The notes beneath the pieces were generated by a model. The model was not told the DNA's origin. It saw nothing but the letters and a program-made list of their open reading frames with translations, and searched no databases. Position numbers and translations under genes: made by a program. A stretch of DNA of 7,564 nucleotides from Paracoccaceae bacterium (GTDB taxonomy: Bacteria > Pseudomonadota > Alphaproteobacteria > Rhodobacterales > Rhodobacteraceae): assembly GCA_020441345.1 (NCBI GenBank), contig JAGRMK010000481.1:1-7564 (forward strand), given 5' to 3'. Below are positions 1 through 6,171 of the stretch, one piece after another. Numbering within the stretch: position 1 is the stretch's first letter; the number at the start of each line of letters is the position of its first letter.

Positions 1-444
1 CCTGGCCCCAAGGCGCAGGTGCATCTTGTCGGTCTGGCCAACCCGCTGTTCTTCAGCCAGGTGCGCGATGCCATCGCCTATCAGCGGATGCCCGAACAAA
101 GCCACGCGATCCGCGCGATCTACGTGTCGGACATGGGCGGCGGCACCGATTGGGACAACCCCGGCACCGACAACTGGATCATGGCCACGACCGCGCATTA
201 CGTTATCGGCGCCGCCATCGCGGGGGGCATGGGCGCACCGGAACTCGTGCCCTTTTCGACCCTGTCCGAGGCCCAGGCCTTTGCCCGCGAGAACGGCGGT
301 CGGGTCGCCGCCTTGACCGAGATCCCCGATGACTTGGTTCTTGCCCCCGTCAACCTGGACGGCGCTCAGCCCCCGCCGAATGCCGACGACGACACCGATT
401 TTCAACAGCGCCTGCGCGCTTTGTCCCGCCAACTGGAGGGCTGA
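1..444 (+). CDS. nosL: NosL, copper chaperone for nitrous oxide reductase (partial, 5' end outside window)
   Basis: The reading frame is open from base 1 and ends in TGA at 442-444, giving 147 visible residues; the N-terminus lies upstream of the window. The visible part has the NosL family C-terminal half: PGPKAQVHLVG followed by NPLFFSQVRDAIAY, then IYVSDMGGGTDW, an aromatic/Gly-rich centre with NWIMATTAHYVIG, and the late signature FSTLSEAQAFARENGGRV. NosL is known as an outer-membrane or periplasmic lipoprotein that binds Cu(I) and delivers it to the Cu sites of NosZ. Its lipobox and N-terminal Cys-x-Met copper motif would be upstream and cannot be checked here. The GTG at 19 is an internal Val, not a start, because family sequence continues before it. 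The acidic tail (NADDDTDF) is a variable end. The stop lies 2 bp before the nosX start, so the two genes are surely co-transcribed. Confidence 0.9.
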   Translation, partial: PGPKAQVHLVGLANPLFFSQVRDAIAYQRMPEQSHAIRAIYVSDMGGGTDWDNPGTDNWIMATTAHYVIGAAIAGGMGAPELVPFSTLSEAQAFARENGGRVAALTEIPDDLVLAPVNLDGAQPPPNADDDTDFQQRLRALSRQLEG

Positions 445-446
445 CC

Positions 447-1370
447 ATGCCTTTGACACGCCGCCGTTTCATGGCGATATCCGCCGCTGCCCTTGCCGCC
501 TCTGGTCCGGCCCATGGCGCACCGATCCACCAATGGCGCGGTGTGGCGCTGGGGGCCGATGCCTCGATCACGCTGGCGCATGACGACGCCCCGGCGATCG
601 TCGACCGCGCGCTGCGCGAGATCGCGCGGCTTGAACGGGTGTTCTCGCTGCATGACGCGGGTTCGGCGCTGGCGCTGCTGAACGCCGCGGGTCGGCTGGA
701 TGCGCCGCCGTTCGAGCTGTTGGAATGCCTGGGGATCGCGGGCACGGTGCATGCCGCGACTGGCGGGCGGTTCGATCCGACGATCCAGCCGCTCTGGGCG
801 CTTTATGCACAGGCGTTGTCGCAGGGCGCGCTGCCCGCCGCCACCGAAGTTTCGGACCGGCTGCGGCAAGTCGGCTGGCGACGGGTTGGCTATGCACCGG
901 CGGCAGTCTCCCTTGAACCGGGCATGGCGCTGAGCCTCAACGGCATCGCGCAGGGCTATATCGCGGACAAGGTTGCTGACCTGTTGCGCGCCGAGGGCTT
1001 GCGCGACGTGCTGGTGAACACCGGTGAGTTCGCCGCAATCGGTGGCGATCCGCGCGGTGGCGGCTGGCCCGTCTCGCTGCGCGCCGGGGCCGAGGTGATC
1101 CCCGATGCGCTGCGGTTGCAGGATGCCGCGCTGGCCAGTTCCGCGCCACACGCGATCACCTTTGACGAGGCAGGGCGTGTCAGTCATGTTCTGGACCCCC
1201 ATAGCGGGCAACCAGCCGCCGCGCGGTGGCGTCTGATCACCCTGCGCGCACCGCGAGCGGCGCTGGCCGATGCGCTCAGCACCGCTTGTTGCCTGATGGA
1301 TAGGGGCACGATCGAAACCACCTTGGCGCGGTTCTCTGGCGTTGATCTGGTGCGCGCCATCGCGGTGTGA
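447..1370 (+). CDS. nosX: NosX, Tat-exported ApbE-family FAD:protein FMN transferase of the nos cluster
   Basis: This 307-residue protein begins at ATG 447, six bases after a strong GGAGGG ribosome site (435-440) embedded in the end of nosL. Residues 4-25 form a twin-arginine signal (TRRRFMAIS, a short Ala-rich hydrophobic run, then PAHGA), so it should be exported folded to the periplasm. The rest is an ApbE domain: LERVFSLHD at 62-70, GGRFDPTIQPLW at 106-117, the Gly motif LNGIAQGYIADK at 164-175, VNTGEFAAIGGDPRG at 190-204, HVLDPHSGQP at 247-256 and ADALSTACCLM at 274-284. ApbE enzymes attach FMN from FAD to Thr of target proteins; NosX is known to flavinylate NosR, the membrane protein that supports electron flow to NosZ. 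The position directly after nosL favours NosX over other ApbE paralogues. The segment before HVLDP reads ASSAPHAITF rather than the SG-type sequence common in housekeeping ApbE, which I believe is usual for the NosX branch. Confidence 0.93.
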   Translation: MPLTRRRFMAISAAALAASGPAHGAPIHQWRGVALGADASITLAHDDAPAIVDRALREIARLERVFSLHDAGSALALLNAAGRLDAPPFELLECLGIAGTVHAATGGRFDPTIQPLWALYAQALSQGALPAATEVSDRLRQVGWRRVGYAPAAVSLEPGMALSLNGIAQGYIADKVADLLRAEGLRDVLVNTGEFAAIGGDPRGGGWPVSLRAGAEVIPDALRLQDAALASSAPHAITFDEAGRVSHVLDPHSGQPAAARWRLITLRAPRAALADALSTACCLMDRGTIETTLARFSGVDLVRAIAV

Positions 1371-1371
1371 C

Positions 1372-1393
1372 GGTCTGGACCGGGGGCCGGACC
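1372..1393. terminator. possible bidirectional terminator hairpin between nosX and the convergent membrane protein gene
   Basis: In the 25 bp between two convergent stop codons, GGTCTGG (1372-1378) can pair with CCGGACC (1387-1393), giving seven pairs with one T-G wobble and an 8-base loop. There is no T-tract on either side, so intrinsic termination is only plausible. It would end the nos transcript on the plus strand and the membrane-protein transcript on the minus strand. Confidence 0.35.
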
Positions 1394-1395
1394 CG

Positions 1396-2457
1396 CTACC
1401 CCGCCAGCTTGCGCATTACGGCTTCAATCGGCCCACGCTTTGCCCAGCGGGCCCAGATCAAGGCATAGACCGTCGCGGCAAGGCAGAACAGGGCAGAGGC
1501 ACCCACCGCCTGCCCGATGGTCTGCCCGCCCAGCATGCCAAATGCCTCGAGCGTGCCCATGCCGATCAGGATATGTGCGATATAGAGCGTCAGCGTCTGG
1601 CGCCCCGCCGGCACCAGCAGTCGCAGCAGGCCGAGCGATGCGAGGCGGTCGGACACCAGCAGGCAGAGCCCGATCACCACGCAGGCCGCGCCCAGACCGG
1701 CGACCGTATAAAGCGGCATCGGCGGAACCGGATCGGTCGTCACCAGCGCCACCAGATCCGGTCCGGCGGGGGCGAGCCAGGCACCAAGCCAGGCGCTGAC
1801 AAGCTCTGCCGCCAGGAACGCCAGCGCACCGCCCAGGATCAGCTTGATCTGCGTTGCGCGCCTGCCCAGAGTCAGCCGGCTCAGGATGACACCGAACAGA
1901 AAGAACCCCAGCCAGGGGATCACCGGATGCCAGCCGTTGAAAAACAGGTTGCGCAGAAATCCGGCGGGGGTCCAGACCCCGGCATAGGTGTAATCGTCCC
2001 AATTCCAGCCCGCATCGTAGTTCAGTGTCAGGATCAAGAGAACGAAAGCCAGATTCAGACCGACCAGAACGGCGAACAACGCGCGATTGCCAAGTGGCAA
2101 TAGAAACGCGCCAAACAGGAAATAGAAGGCGTAATAATGCAGGATATCGGCGTCGAACACGGTCATGTTGAGCAGGCCGATAGCCAGCAGGAACACGGCC
2201 CGCTTGATCGTGACGACGCGCGTTCCCTCTCTTTCCCTCAGGCTTGCCAGTCCCAACCCGATCCCGGCCAGCACAACAAAGGTCGCTGCTGCCCGTCCTT
2301 CGAGCGCGCTGGTCAACAGGCTCAGCACGCCGTCGCCGCTTTCCGCCCCCATGGCGATCTTGAAATTGACGATCACCATGCCGACAAAAGCCACATAGCG
2401 CGCCAGGTCGAGGCCCTGCAAACGGTCGGGTGCCGAGATGGGGCGCGAAATGTTCAT
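1396..2457 (-). CDS. Polytopic membrane protein, YeiB/DUF418 (HGSNAT-like acyltransferase) type
   Basis: This is a 353-residue integral membrane protein; I choose ATG at 2457 because MNISRPISAPDRLQGLDLAR matches the usual family opening, a soluble RIxxLDxLRG-like segment before the first helix. An AAAGG sequence lies 6 bases upstream. The frame stays open to 2652, but that extra sequence is Arg/Pro-rich and looks like intergenic DNA. About ten hydrophobic segments can be seen, roughly at 20-38, 54-74, 85-103, 105-121, 126-146, 178-195, 203-222, 247-268, 288-308 and 316-336. Family-like marks are DILHYYAFYFLFG (104-116), NGWHPVIPWLGFFLFG (174-189) and GRQTLTLYIAHILIG (285-299). His107, His177 and His295 lie at or near membrane segments. 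Proteins of this type are predicted to transfer acyl groups across or at the membrane, but substrates are mostly unknown. It converges with nosX and diverges from the CoA-transferase gene; no functional link to either is evident. Confidence 0.82.
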   Translation of the reverse strand: MNISRPISAPDRLQGLDLARYVAFVGMVIVNFKIAMGAESGDGVLSLLTSALEGRAAATFVVLAGIGLGLASLREREGTRVVTIKRAVFLLAIGLLNMTVFDADILHYYAFYFLFGAFLLPLGNRALFAVLVGLNLAFVLLILTLNYDAGWNWDDYTYAGVWTPAGFLRNLFFNGWHPVIPWLGFFLFGVILSRLTLGRRATQIKLILGGALAFLAAELVSAWLGAWLAPAGPDLVALVTTDPVPPMPLYTVAGLGAACVVIGLCLLVSDRLASLGLLRLLVPAGRQTLTLYIAHILIGMGTLEAFGMLGGQTIGQAVGASALFCLAATVYALIWARWAKRGPIEAVMRKLAG

Positions 2458-2639
2458 GATTGGCCTTTCTGTCGCAACGGTTTTGCCAAGGTCTCGTGGT
2501 CGTCCCCAGGGCGGGTTTCGCGCCCGGCAAAGACAAGGAACCGTCGCCGACAACCTGGACCTCGCGCCCTGGACTTCAAGTGCTTGTTGAAATCCACGCT
2601 CGGGCGGTTCGGTTTGCCTTTCTTCCCGGGGTGGATACC

Positions 2640-2690
2640 ATGACCCGCACAACCGTGCCGCCCGGCTGCGGCAGGAAAATCAGTGTGTAG
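2640..2690 (+). other. possible 16-codon leader ORF before the CoA-transferase gene
   Basis: An ATG at 2640 opens a 16-codon frame (MTRTTVPPGCGRKISV) ending in TAG at 2688-2690. It is preceded by GGGGTGG (2628-2634), a partial ribosome-site match 5 bases from the ATG. Its stop codon overlaps the AGGGA ribosome site of the CoA-transferase gene, whose start is 9 bases further on, so translation of the two could be coupled. Such a short frame can arise by chance, and the peptide has no recognisable run of a regulatory amino acid. Confidence 0.2.
2656..2673 (+). promoter_or_regulatory. hairpin in the leader of the CoA-transferase gene
   Basis: TGCCGC (2656-2661) and GCGGCA (2668-2673) form a perfect 6-bp stem with a 6-base loop (CCGGCT), ending 26 bases before the CoA-transferase ATG and just upstream of its ribosome site. 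It could be a transcriptional operator, an mRNA-level control element or a chance GC palindrome. No convincing -35/-10 pair was found in the 242 bp divergent gap, though GGATAC near 2633-2638 is a weak -10 candidate. Confidence 0.3.
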
Positions 2691-2699
2691 GGATAGTCG

Positions 2700-4628
2700 A
2701 TGAAGAACAAGGTCGTTTCCGCCGCCGAAGCTGCCGCGCTGATCAAGGACGGCGATACGCTGACTACCTCGGGGTTTGTTGGAATCGGCGTGCCAGACGC
2801 GCTTCTTGCGGCCATCGAAACGCGGTTTCTGGAAACCGGGCATCCGCGCGCGCTGTCGCTGGTTTTTGCCGCCGGGCAGGGGGATGGCAAGGATCGGGGC
2901 CTGAACCGGCTTGGCCACGAAGGGCTGCTGAACCGGGTGATCGGCGGGCATTGGGGGCTGATCCCCAAGGTCGCAGCGCTGGCAACCGCGGGCAAGATCG
3001 AGGGCTGGAACCTGCCGCAGGGCGTGATCAGCCAGCTTTTCCGCGACATCGCGGCGGGAAAGCCGGGGCTGCTGACCAAGGTCGGGCTGGAAACCTTTGT
3101 CGATCCCCGGCAAGGCGGAGGCGCGATCAACGCGATCAGCCAGAAACCCCAGGTCAGGCTGATGGAGATCGGCGGCGAAGATATCCTGTTCTACCCGTCG
3201 CAAAACCTGACCGTGGCCCTGCTGCGTGGCACCACCGCGGATGAGGCGGGTAATGTCACCATGGAGCGCGAGGCGCTGAGCCTCGACAACCTGGCGCAGG
3301 CGATGGCGGTGCGGAACGCGGGTGGCGTGGTCATCGTGCAGGTCGAACGCATCGCGCGGGCGCGGACCCTCCCCGCGCGTGAGGTTCATATTCCCGGCAT
3401 TCTTGTGGATGCCGTGGTCGTGGCGGCGCCAGAGCATCATCTGCAAACCTATCGCACGGCCTTCAACCAGGGCTTTACCAACCGGATGCGCACGCCCGAA
3501 GGCGACACCCGGCCGGCGCCGCTGGATATCCGCAAGGTCATCGCCCGGCGCTGCGCCTTTGAACTGCCGGTCAACGGGGTCGTCAATCTTGGGATCGGGA
3601 TGCCAGAGGGGGTCGCCGCCGTCGCGGCCGAAGAGGGGCTGCTGGATCATCTGACCCTGACCGCAGAACCCGGCGTGATCGGCGGCCAGCCGGCCTCGGG
3701 TCTGGACTTCGGCGCCGCCGTGAACTGCGATGCGGTGATCCCGCAGAACAACCAGTTCGATTTCTACGATGGCGGCGGGCTGGATATGGCCTGTCTGGGG
3801 TTGGCGCAGGCGGATGGGGCGGGCAACGTCAACGTCTCGCGATTCGGATCGCGGCTGGCGGGCGCCGGCGGTTTCATCAACATCTCGCAAAACGCCCGCA
3901 GCGTGGTGTTCGCGGGCACCTTCACCGCGGGCGGCGCCGATATCGGCATCGCGGATGGCCGTGTCGAGATCCGCCGCGAAGGACAGGCGCGCAAGTTTCT
4001 GGCGCAGGTTGAACAGATCACCTTTTCCGGCGCCCGTGCGGCCCGGCTGGGGCAGCCGGTGTTGTTCGTGACCGAACGCTGCGTGTTCGATCTGACCAGC
4101 GACGGCTTGCGGTTGATCGAGATCGCGCCAGGAGTCGATCTGGAACGCGATATTCTGGCGCATATGGCGTGCCGCCCGATCATCGCAGAGGTGCAGCCGA
4201 TGGATCAGCGCCTGTTTGTCGATGCCGAAATGGGCCTGAGCAAGGATCTGTTGAAGCTGGATCTGCCGGACCGGATCGGCGTGGACCCCGCCGCCGGGCG
4301 CCTGTTCCTGAATTTCGAGAAACTGCGCATCCGCAACCGCGAGGAAATCGACCGCGTCGGGCGGCTGGTATCGGATGTCTGCGCCCGACAGTCCGGGCGG
4401 CTCGATGTCATCGTGAATTACGACGGGTTCCGGCTGGACGACGATCTTGAGGGCGACTGGGCCCGCATGGTCGCCGACCTGACGAACCGCCATTATCGCA
4501 GCGTGTCGCGCTATTCCGGGTCTGCGTTTCTGCGCATGAAACTGGGGCAGGTGTTTCCCGACGCCCGCCCGCATATCTTCGAGAACCGAGAACAGGCGCG
4601 GAAGTTCCTGGATAGCGGCGAGGGGTGA
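2700..4628 (+). CDS. Fused alpha-beta class I CoA-transferase (YdiF/propionate CoA-transferase type) with C-terminal extension
   Basis: This 642-residue cytosolic enzyme should move CoA between short-chain acyl-CoAs and acetate or 3-keto acids, through a glutamyl-CoA thioester. ATG 2700 is the only sensible start: an in-frame TAG lies immediately upstream (2694-2696), and AGGGA (2689-2693) sits 6 bases before it. The alpha half runs to about residue 270 (KVVSAAEAAALIKDGDTLTT at 4-23, GGHWGLIPK at 82-90, GGGAINAISQKPQV at 139-152). The beta half begins near 276 (IRKVIARRCA) with VNLGIGMPEGVA at 295-306 and the active-site motif TAEPGVIGG at 321-329, making Glu323 the likely catalytic nucleophile. 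The beta half closes with GVDLERDILAHM (478-489) and MDQRLFVDAEMGLSK (501-515). E. coli YdiF, about 530 residues, ends near here. Residues about 516-642 are additional: they include LDVIVNYDGFRLDDDL (568-583) and end in HIFENREQARKFL, reminiscent of SpoIIAA/STAS-like folds (my inference). The gene is monocistronic by layout, with convergent or divergent neighbours; the stop is 19 bp from the convergent nitronate monooxygenase stop, with no clear terminator between. Confidence 0.93.
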   Translation: MKNKVVSAAEAAALIKDGDTLTTSGFVGIGVPDALLAAIETRFLETGHPRALSLVFAAGQGDGKDRGLNRLGHEGLLNRVIGGHWGLIPKVAALATAGKIEGWNLPQGVISQLFRDIAAGKPGLLTKVGLETFVDPRQGGGAINAISQKPQVRLMEIGGEDILFYPSQNLTVALLRGTTADEAGNVTMEREALSLDNLAQAMAVRNAGGVVIVQVERIARARTLPAREVHIPGILVDAVVVAAPEHHLQTYRTAFNQGFTNRMRTPEGDTRPAPLDIRKVIARRCAFELPVNGVVNLGIGMPEGVAAVAAEEGLLDHLTLTAEPGVIGGQPASGLDFGAAVNCDAVIPQNNQFDFYDGGGLDMACLGLAQADGAGNVNVSRFGSRLAGAGGFINISQNARSVVFAGTFTAGGADIGIADGRVEIRREGQARKFLAQVEQITFSGARAARLGQPVLFVTERCVFDLTSDGLRLIEIAPGVDLERDILAHMACRPIIAEVQPMDQRLFVDAEMGLSKDLLKLDLPDRIGVDPAAGRLFLNFEKLRIRNREEIDRVGRLVSDVCARQSGRLDVIVNYDGFRLDDDLEGDWARMVADLTNRHYRSVSRYSGSAFLRMKLGQVFPDARPHIFENREQARKFLDSGEG

Positions 4629-4647
4629 ACCGCAAAGGGCCGCCCGA

Positions 4648-5610
4648 TTACCCCAGCACGCGCGCCTTGGCGGCGATGTATTCGGCCTCCAGCCGGTCTA
4701 CCACGGCCGCCACCGGGCCGATGGCTTGGACCGCGCCGATGCCCTGACCGCAGCCCCAGATGTCTTTCCATGCCTTCGCCTTGGACGAACCGCCAGACCC
4801 GAAGTTCATTTTCGACGGGTCGCTTTGCGGCAGATTGTCCGGGTCCAGCCCGGCGTTTTCGATCGAGCTGCGCAGATAATTTCCGTGAACCCCGGTAAAC
4901 AGGTTGGTATAGACGATGTCCTGCGCCGAGCCATCGACGATGGCCTGCTTGTAGGTGGCATCTGCGTTGGCCTCGGTCGTGGCGATCCACGGCGAGCCGA
5001 TATAGGCAAAATCCGCACCCATCGCCTGCGCGGCAAGGATCGCGTCGCCGGTGGCAATCGATCCGGACAGCGCAATCGGTCCGTCGAACCACGCGCGCGT
5101 TTCCTGCACCAGCGCAAAGGGCGATTGCACGCCGGCATGGCCCCCCGCACCGGTCGCCACGGTGATCAGCCCGTCCGCGCCTTTTTCAATCGCCTTGCGG
5201 GCGAAGAACTGGTTGATCACGTCGTGCAGCACCACGCCGCCGTAGGAATGGATCGCCTCATAGACATCTTCGCGCGCTCCCAGTGAGCAGATCACCAAGG
5301 GCACGCGATGCTTCACGCAAAGCTCCACGTCCTCTTGCAGCCGCGTGTTCGACTTGTGGACGATCAGGTTCACCGCGAAGGGGGCCGAGGGACGGTCAGG
5401 GTGCGCGGAGTCATGCGCGGCCAGCTCGTCGTTGATCCGGGTCAGCCAGTGATCCAGCATTTCGATCGGGCGGGCGTTGAGCGACGGGAACGAGCCGACG
5501 ATCCCGGCCTTGCACTGCGCGATGACCAGCTCGGGGCCGGAAATCAGGAACAAGGGCGCCCCGATGACAGGAAGCCGAAGCCGGGATTTGAGGTCGGTTG
5601 CGATGGACAT
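4648..5610 (-). CDS. Nitronate monooxygenase (2-nitropropane dioxygenase family, FMN-dependent TIM barrel)
   Basis: This 320-residue flavoenzyme is predicted to oxidise alkyl nitronates to carbonyl compounds and nitrite using FMN and O2 in the cytosol. The start at ATG 5610 is supported by GGAGA 5 bases upstream; the frame continues to 5673 but that stretch lacks family sequence. Visible marks are the N-terminal LPVIGAPLFLISGPELV (13-29), PFAVNLIVHKSN (77-88), the phosphate- and substrate-site motif GADGLITVATGAGGHAG (144-160) with the likely catalytic His158, the FMN-phosphate segment LSGSIATGDAILAAQAMGA (181-199) followed by IGSPWIATTEA (204-214), and the C-terminal WGCGQGIGAV (285-294). 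Length is within the family's usual 310-360. It is the last of three minus-strand genes but is separated from the previous one by 141 bp containing palindromic sequence, so it may have its own promoter. It converges with the CoA-transferase gene. Alternative members of this fold (e.g. FabK-like enoyl reductases) are less likely given the GGHAG context. Confidence 0.92.
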   Translation of the reverse strand: MSIATDLKSRLRLPVIGAPLFLISGPELVIAQCKAGIVGSFPSLNARPIEMLDHWLTRINDELAAHDSAHPDRPSAPFAVNLIVHKSNTRLQEDVELCVKHRVPLVICSLGAREDVYEAIHSYGGVVLHDVINQFFARKAIEKGADGLITVATGAGGHAGVQSPFALVQETRAWFDGPIALSGSIATGDAILAAQAMGADFAYIGSPWIATTEANADATYKQAIVDGSAQDIVYTNLFTGVHGNYLRSSIENAGLDPDNLPQSDPSKMNFGSGGSSKAKAWKDIWGCGQGIGAVQAIGPVAAVVDRLEAEYIAAKARVLG

Positions 5611-5682
5611 TCGGGTCTCCTGTGGCCGGGTCTGCGCAGCGGGCAGTCTAGCAAGGAGCCTAGTCAGGAACACCGGGAAATC

Positions 5683-5732
5683 ACACAGGAAAACAGACGC
5701 GCGGCTGTAACGTCACGACCACGCACCTGTGT
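5683..5732. promoter_or_regulatory. nested palindromes upstream of the nitronate monooxygenase gene, candidate operator
   Basis: The 141 bp gap before the nitronate monooxygenase start holds two symmetric elements. ACAGACGCGCGGCTGT (5693-5708) is a 16-bp palindrome with a single mismatched pair. Around it, ACACAGG (5683-5689) and CCTGTGT (5726-5732) are perfect inverted arms with centres 43 bp apart, close to four helical turns. The elements lie 70-125 bp upstream of the ATG, a usual place for regulator sites. No regulator gene is in the window, and no good sigma-70 promoter was recognised, so function is inferred from symmetry only. Confidence 0.3.
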
Positions 5733-5751
5733 CGCGCCCGGCACCTTGCAC

Positions 5752-6147
5752 TCAACCCTTGCCCATCCGCGCCAGCATCTCGGCCATTTTCTGCTGCAAG
5801 ACTTGCAGCGCTTTCGCGGGCCTGACCATGACCTTGAAATCGGTGATAAGACCGTCGGCATCCCATTCGATCATGTCGACCCCGTTTACGGTGATGCCGT
5901 CGAGTTCGCACTGGAACTCCAGCACTGCGCGATCCCCGCAATCGAATTCGCGCAAATAGCGGAACCCTGCCGGGAACAGAACTTCGGTCGCCGCAGCGAG
6001 ATATGCCGCCGTCAGCGCCTTGCCCTCTTGCGGTCGGTGCATCACCGGCGAATGAAACACCGCGTCGTCATGCAGCATCGCGGTCAGCATGGCGCGGTTC
6101 TGGGTGGTGGCGTAGTCGTGCCAATGTTGCAGATTGGTCTTGGTCAT
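5752..6147 (-). CDS. Small NTF2/SnoaL-like fold protein
   Basis: This 131-residue protein starts at ATG 6147, with GAGG about 5 bases upstream. Its pattern is that of the cone-shaped NTF2/SnoaL fold: an N-terminal helix (LQHWHDYATTQNRAMLTAML), the strand motif DDAVFHSPVMHRP at 27-39, GKALTAAYLAAATEV at 42-56, alternating strands in FRYLREFDCGDRAVLEFQCE (62-81), and the late segment NGVDMIEWDADGLITDFKVM (88-107) followed by VRPAKALQVLQQKM. Family members are steroid isomerases, polyketide cyclases, dehydratases or simple ligand-binding proteins, and sequence alone does not say which; the pocket here contains several acidic and His residues but no signature I can assign. It lies 24 bp downstream of the aminopeptidase gene on the same strand, so the two are probably one transcript. 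The nitronate monooxygenase follows after 141 bp. Confidence 0.85.
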   Translation of the reverse strand: MTKTNLQHWHDYATTQNRAMLTAMLHDDAVFHSPVMHRPQEGKALTAAYLAAATEVLFPAGFRYLREFDCGDRAVLEFQCELDGITVNGVDMIEWDADGLITDFKVMVRPAKALQVLQQKMAEMLARMGKG

Positions 6148-6171
6148 CGGTTCCTCGTGTTCGGTGTCGGG

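Noticed and set aside
402..1211. A 269-codon minus-strand open frame opposite nosX.
   Set aside because: It is antisense to a convincing Tat-signal plus ApbE-domain protein and has no family features of its own.
1342..2103. A 253-codon plus-strand open frame overlapping the end of nosX and the membrane protein gene.
   Set aside because: The translation is Gln/Arg/Pro-rich without any domain; the minus-strand frame gives a coherent multi-pass membrane protein.
2454..4574. A 706-codon minus-strand open frame covering almost the whole CoA-transferase gene, longer than the gene itself.
   Set aside because: It has no recognisable domain and is rich in Arg, Gln, His and Asp/Pro. It arises because the GC-biased third positions of the real gene deplete stops on the opposite strand. 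The plus-strand protein matches a known family from end to end.
4629..4647. Possible terminator in the 19 bp between the convergent CoA-transferase and monooxygenase stops (GGGCCGCCC).
   Set aside because: Only a 3-bp stem can form and there is no T-tract on either strand.
5681..5696. Plus-strand TCACACAGGAAAACAG, which resembles the lacZ ribosome-site region of cloning vectors.
   Set aside because: No start codon or coding frame follows it, the surrounding sequence is native, and the match is short and inexact, so vector contamination is not supported.
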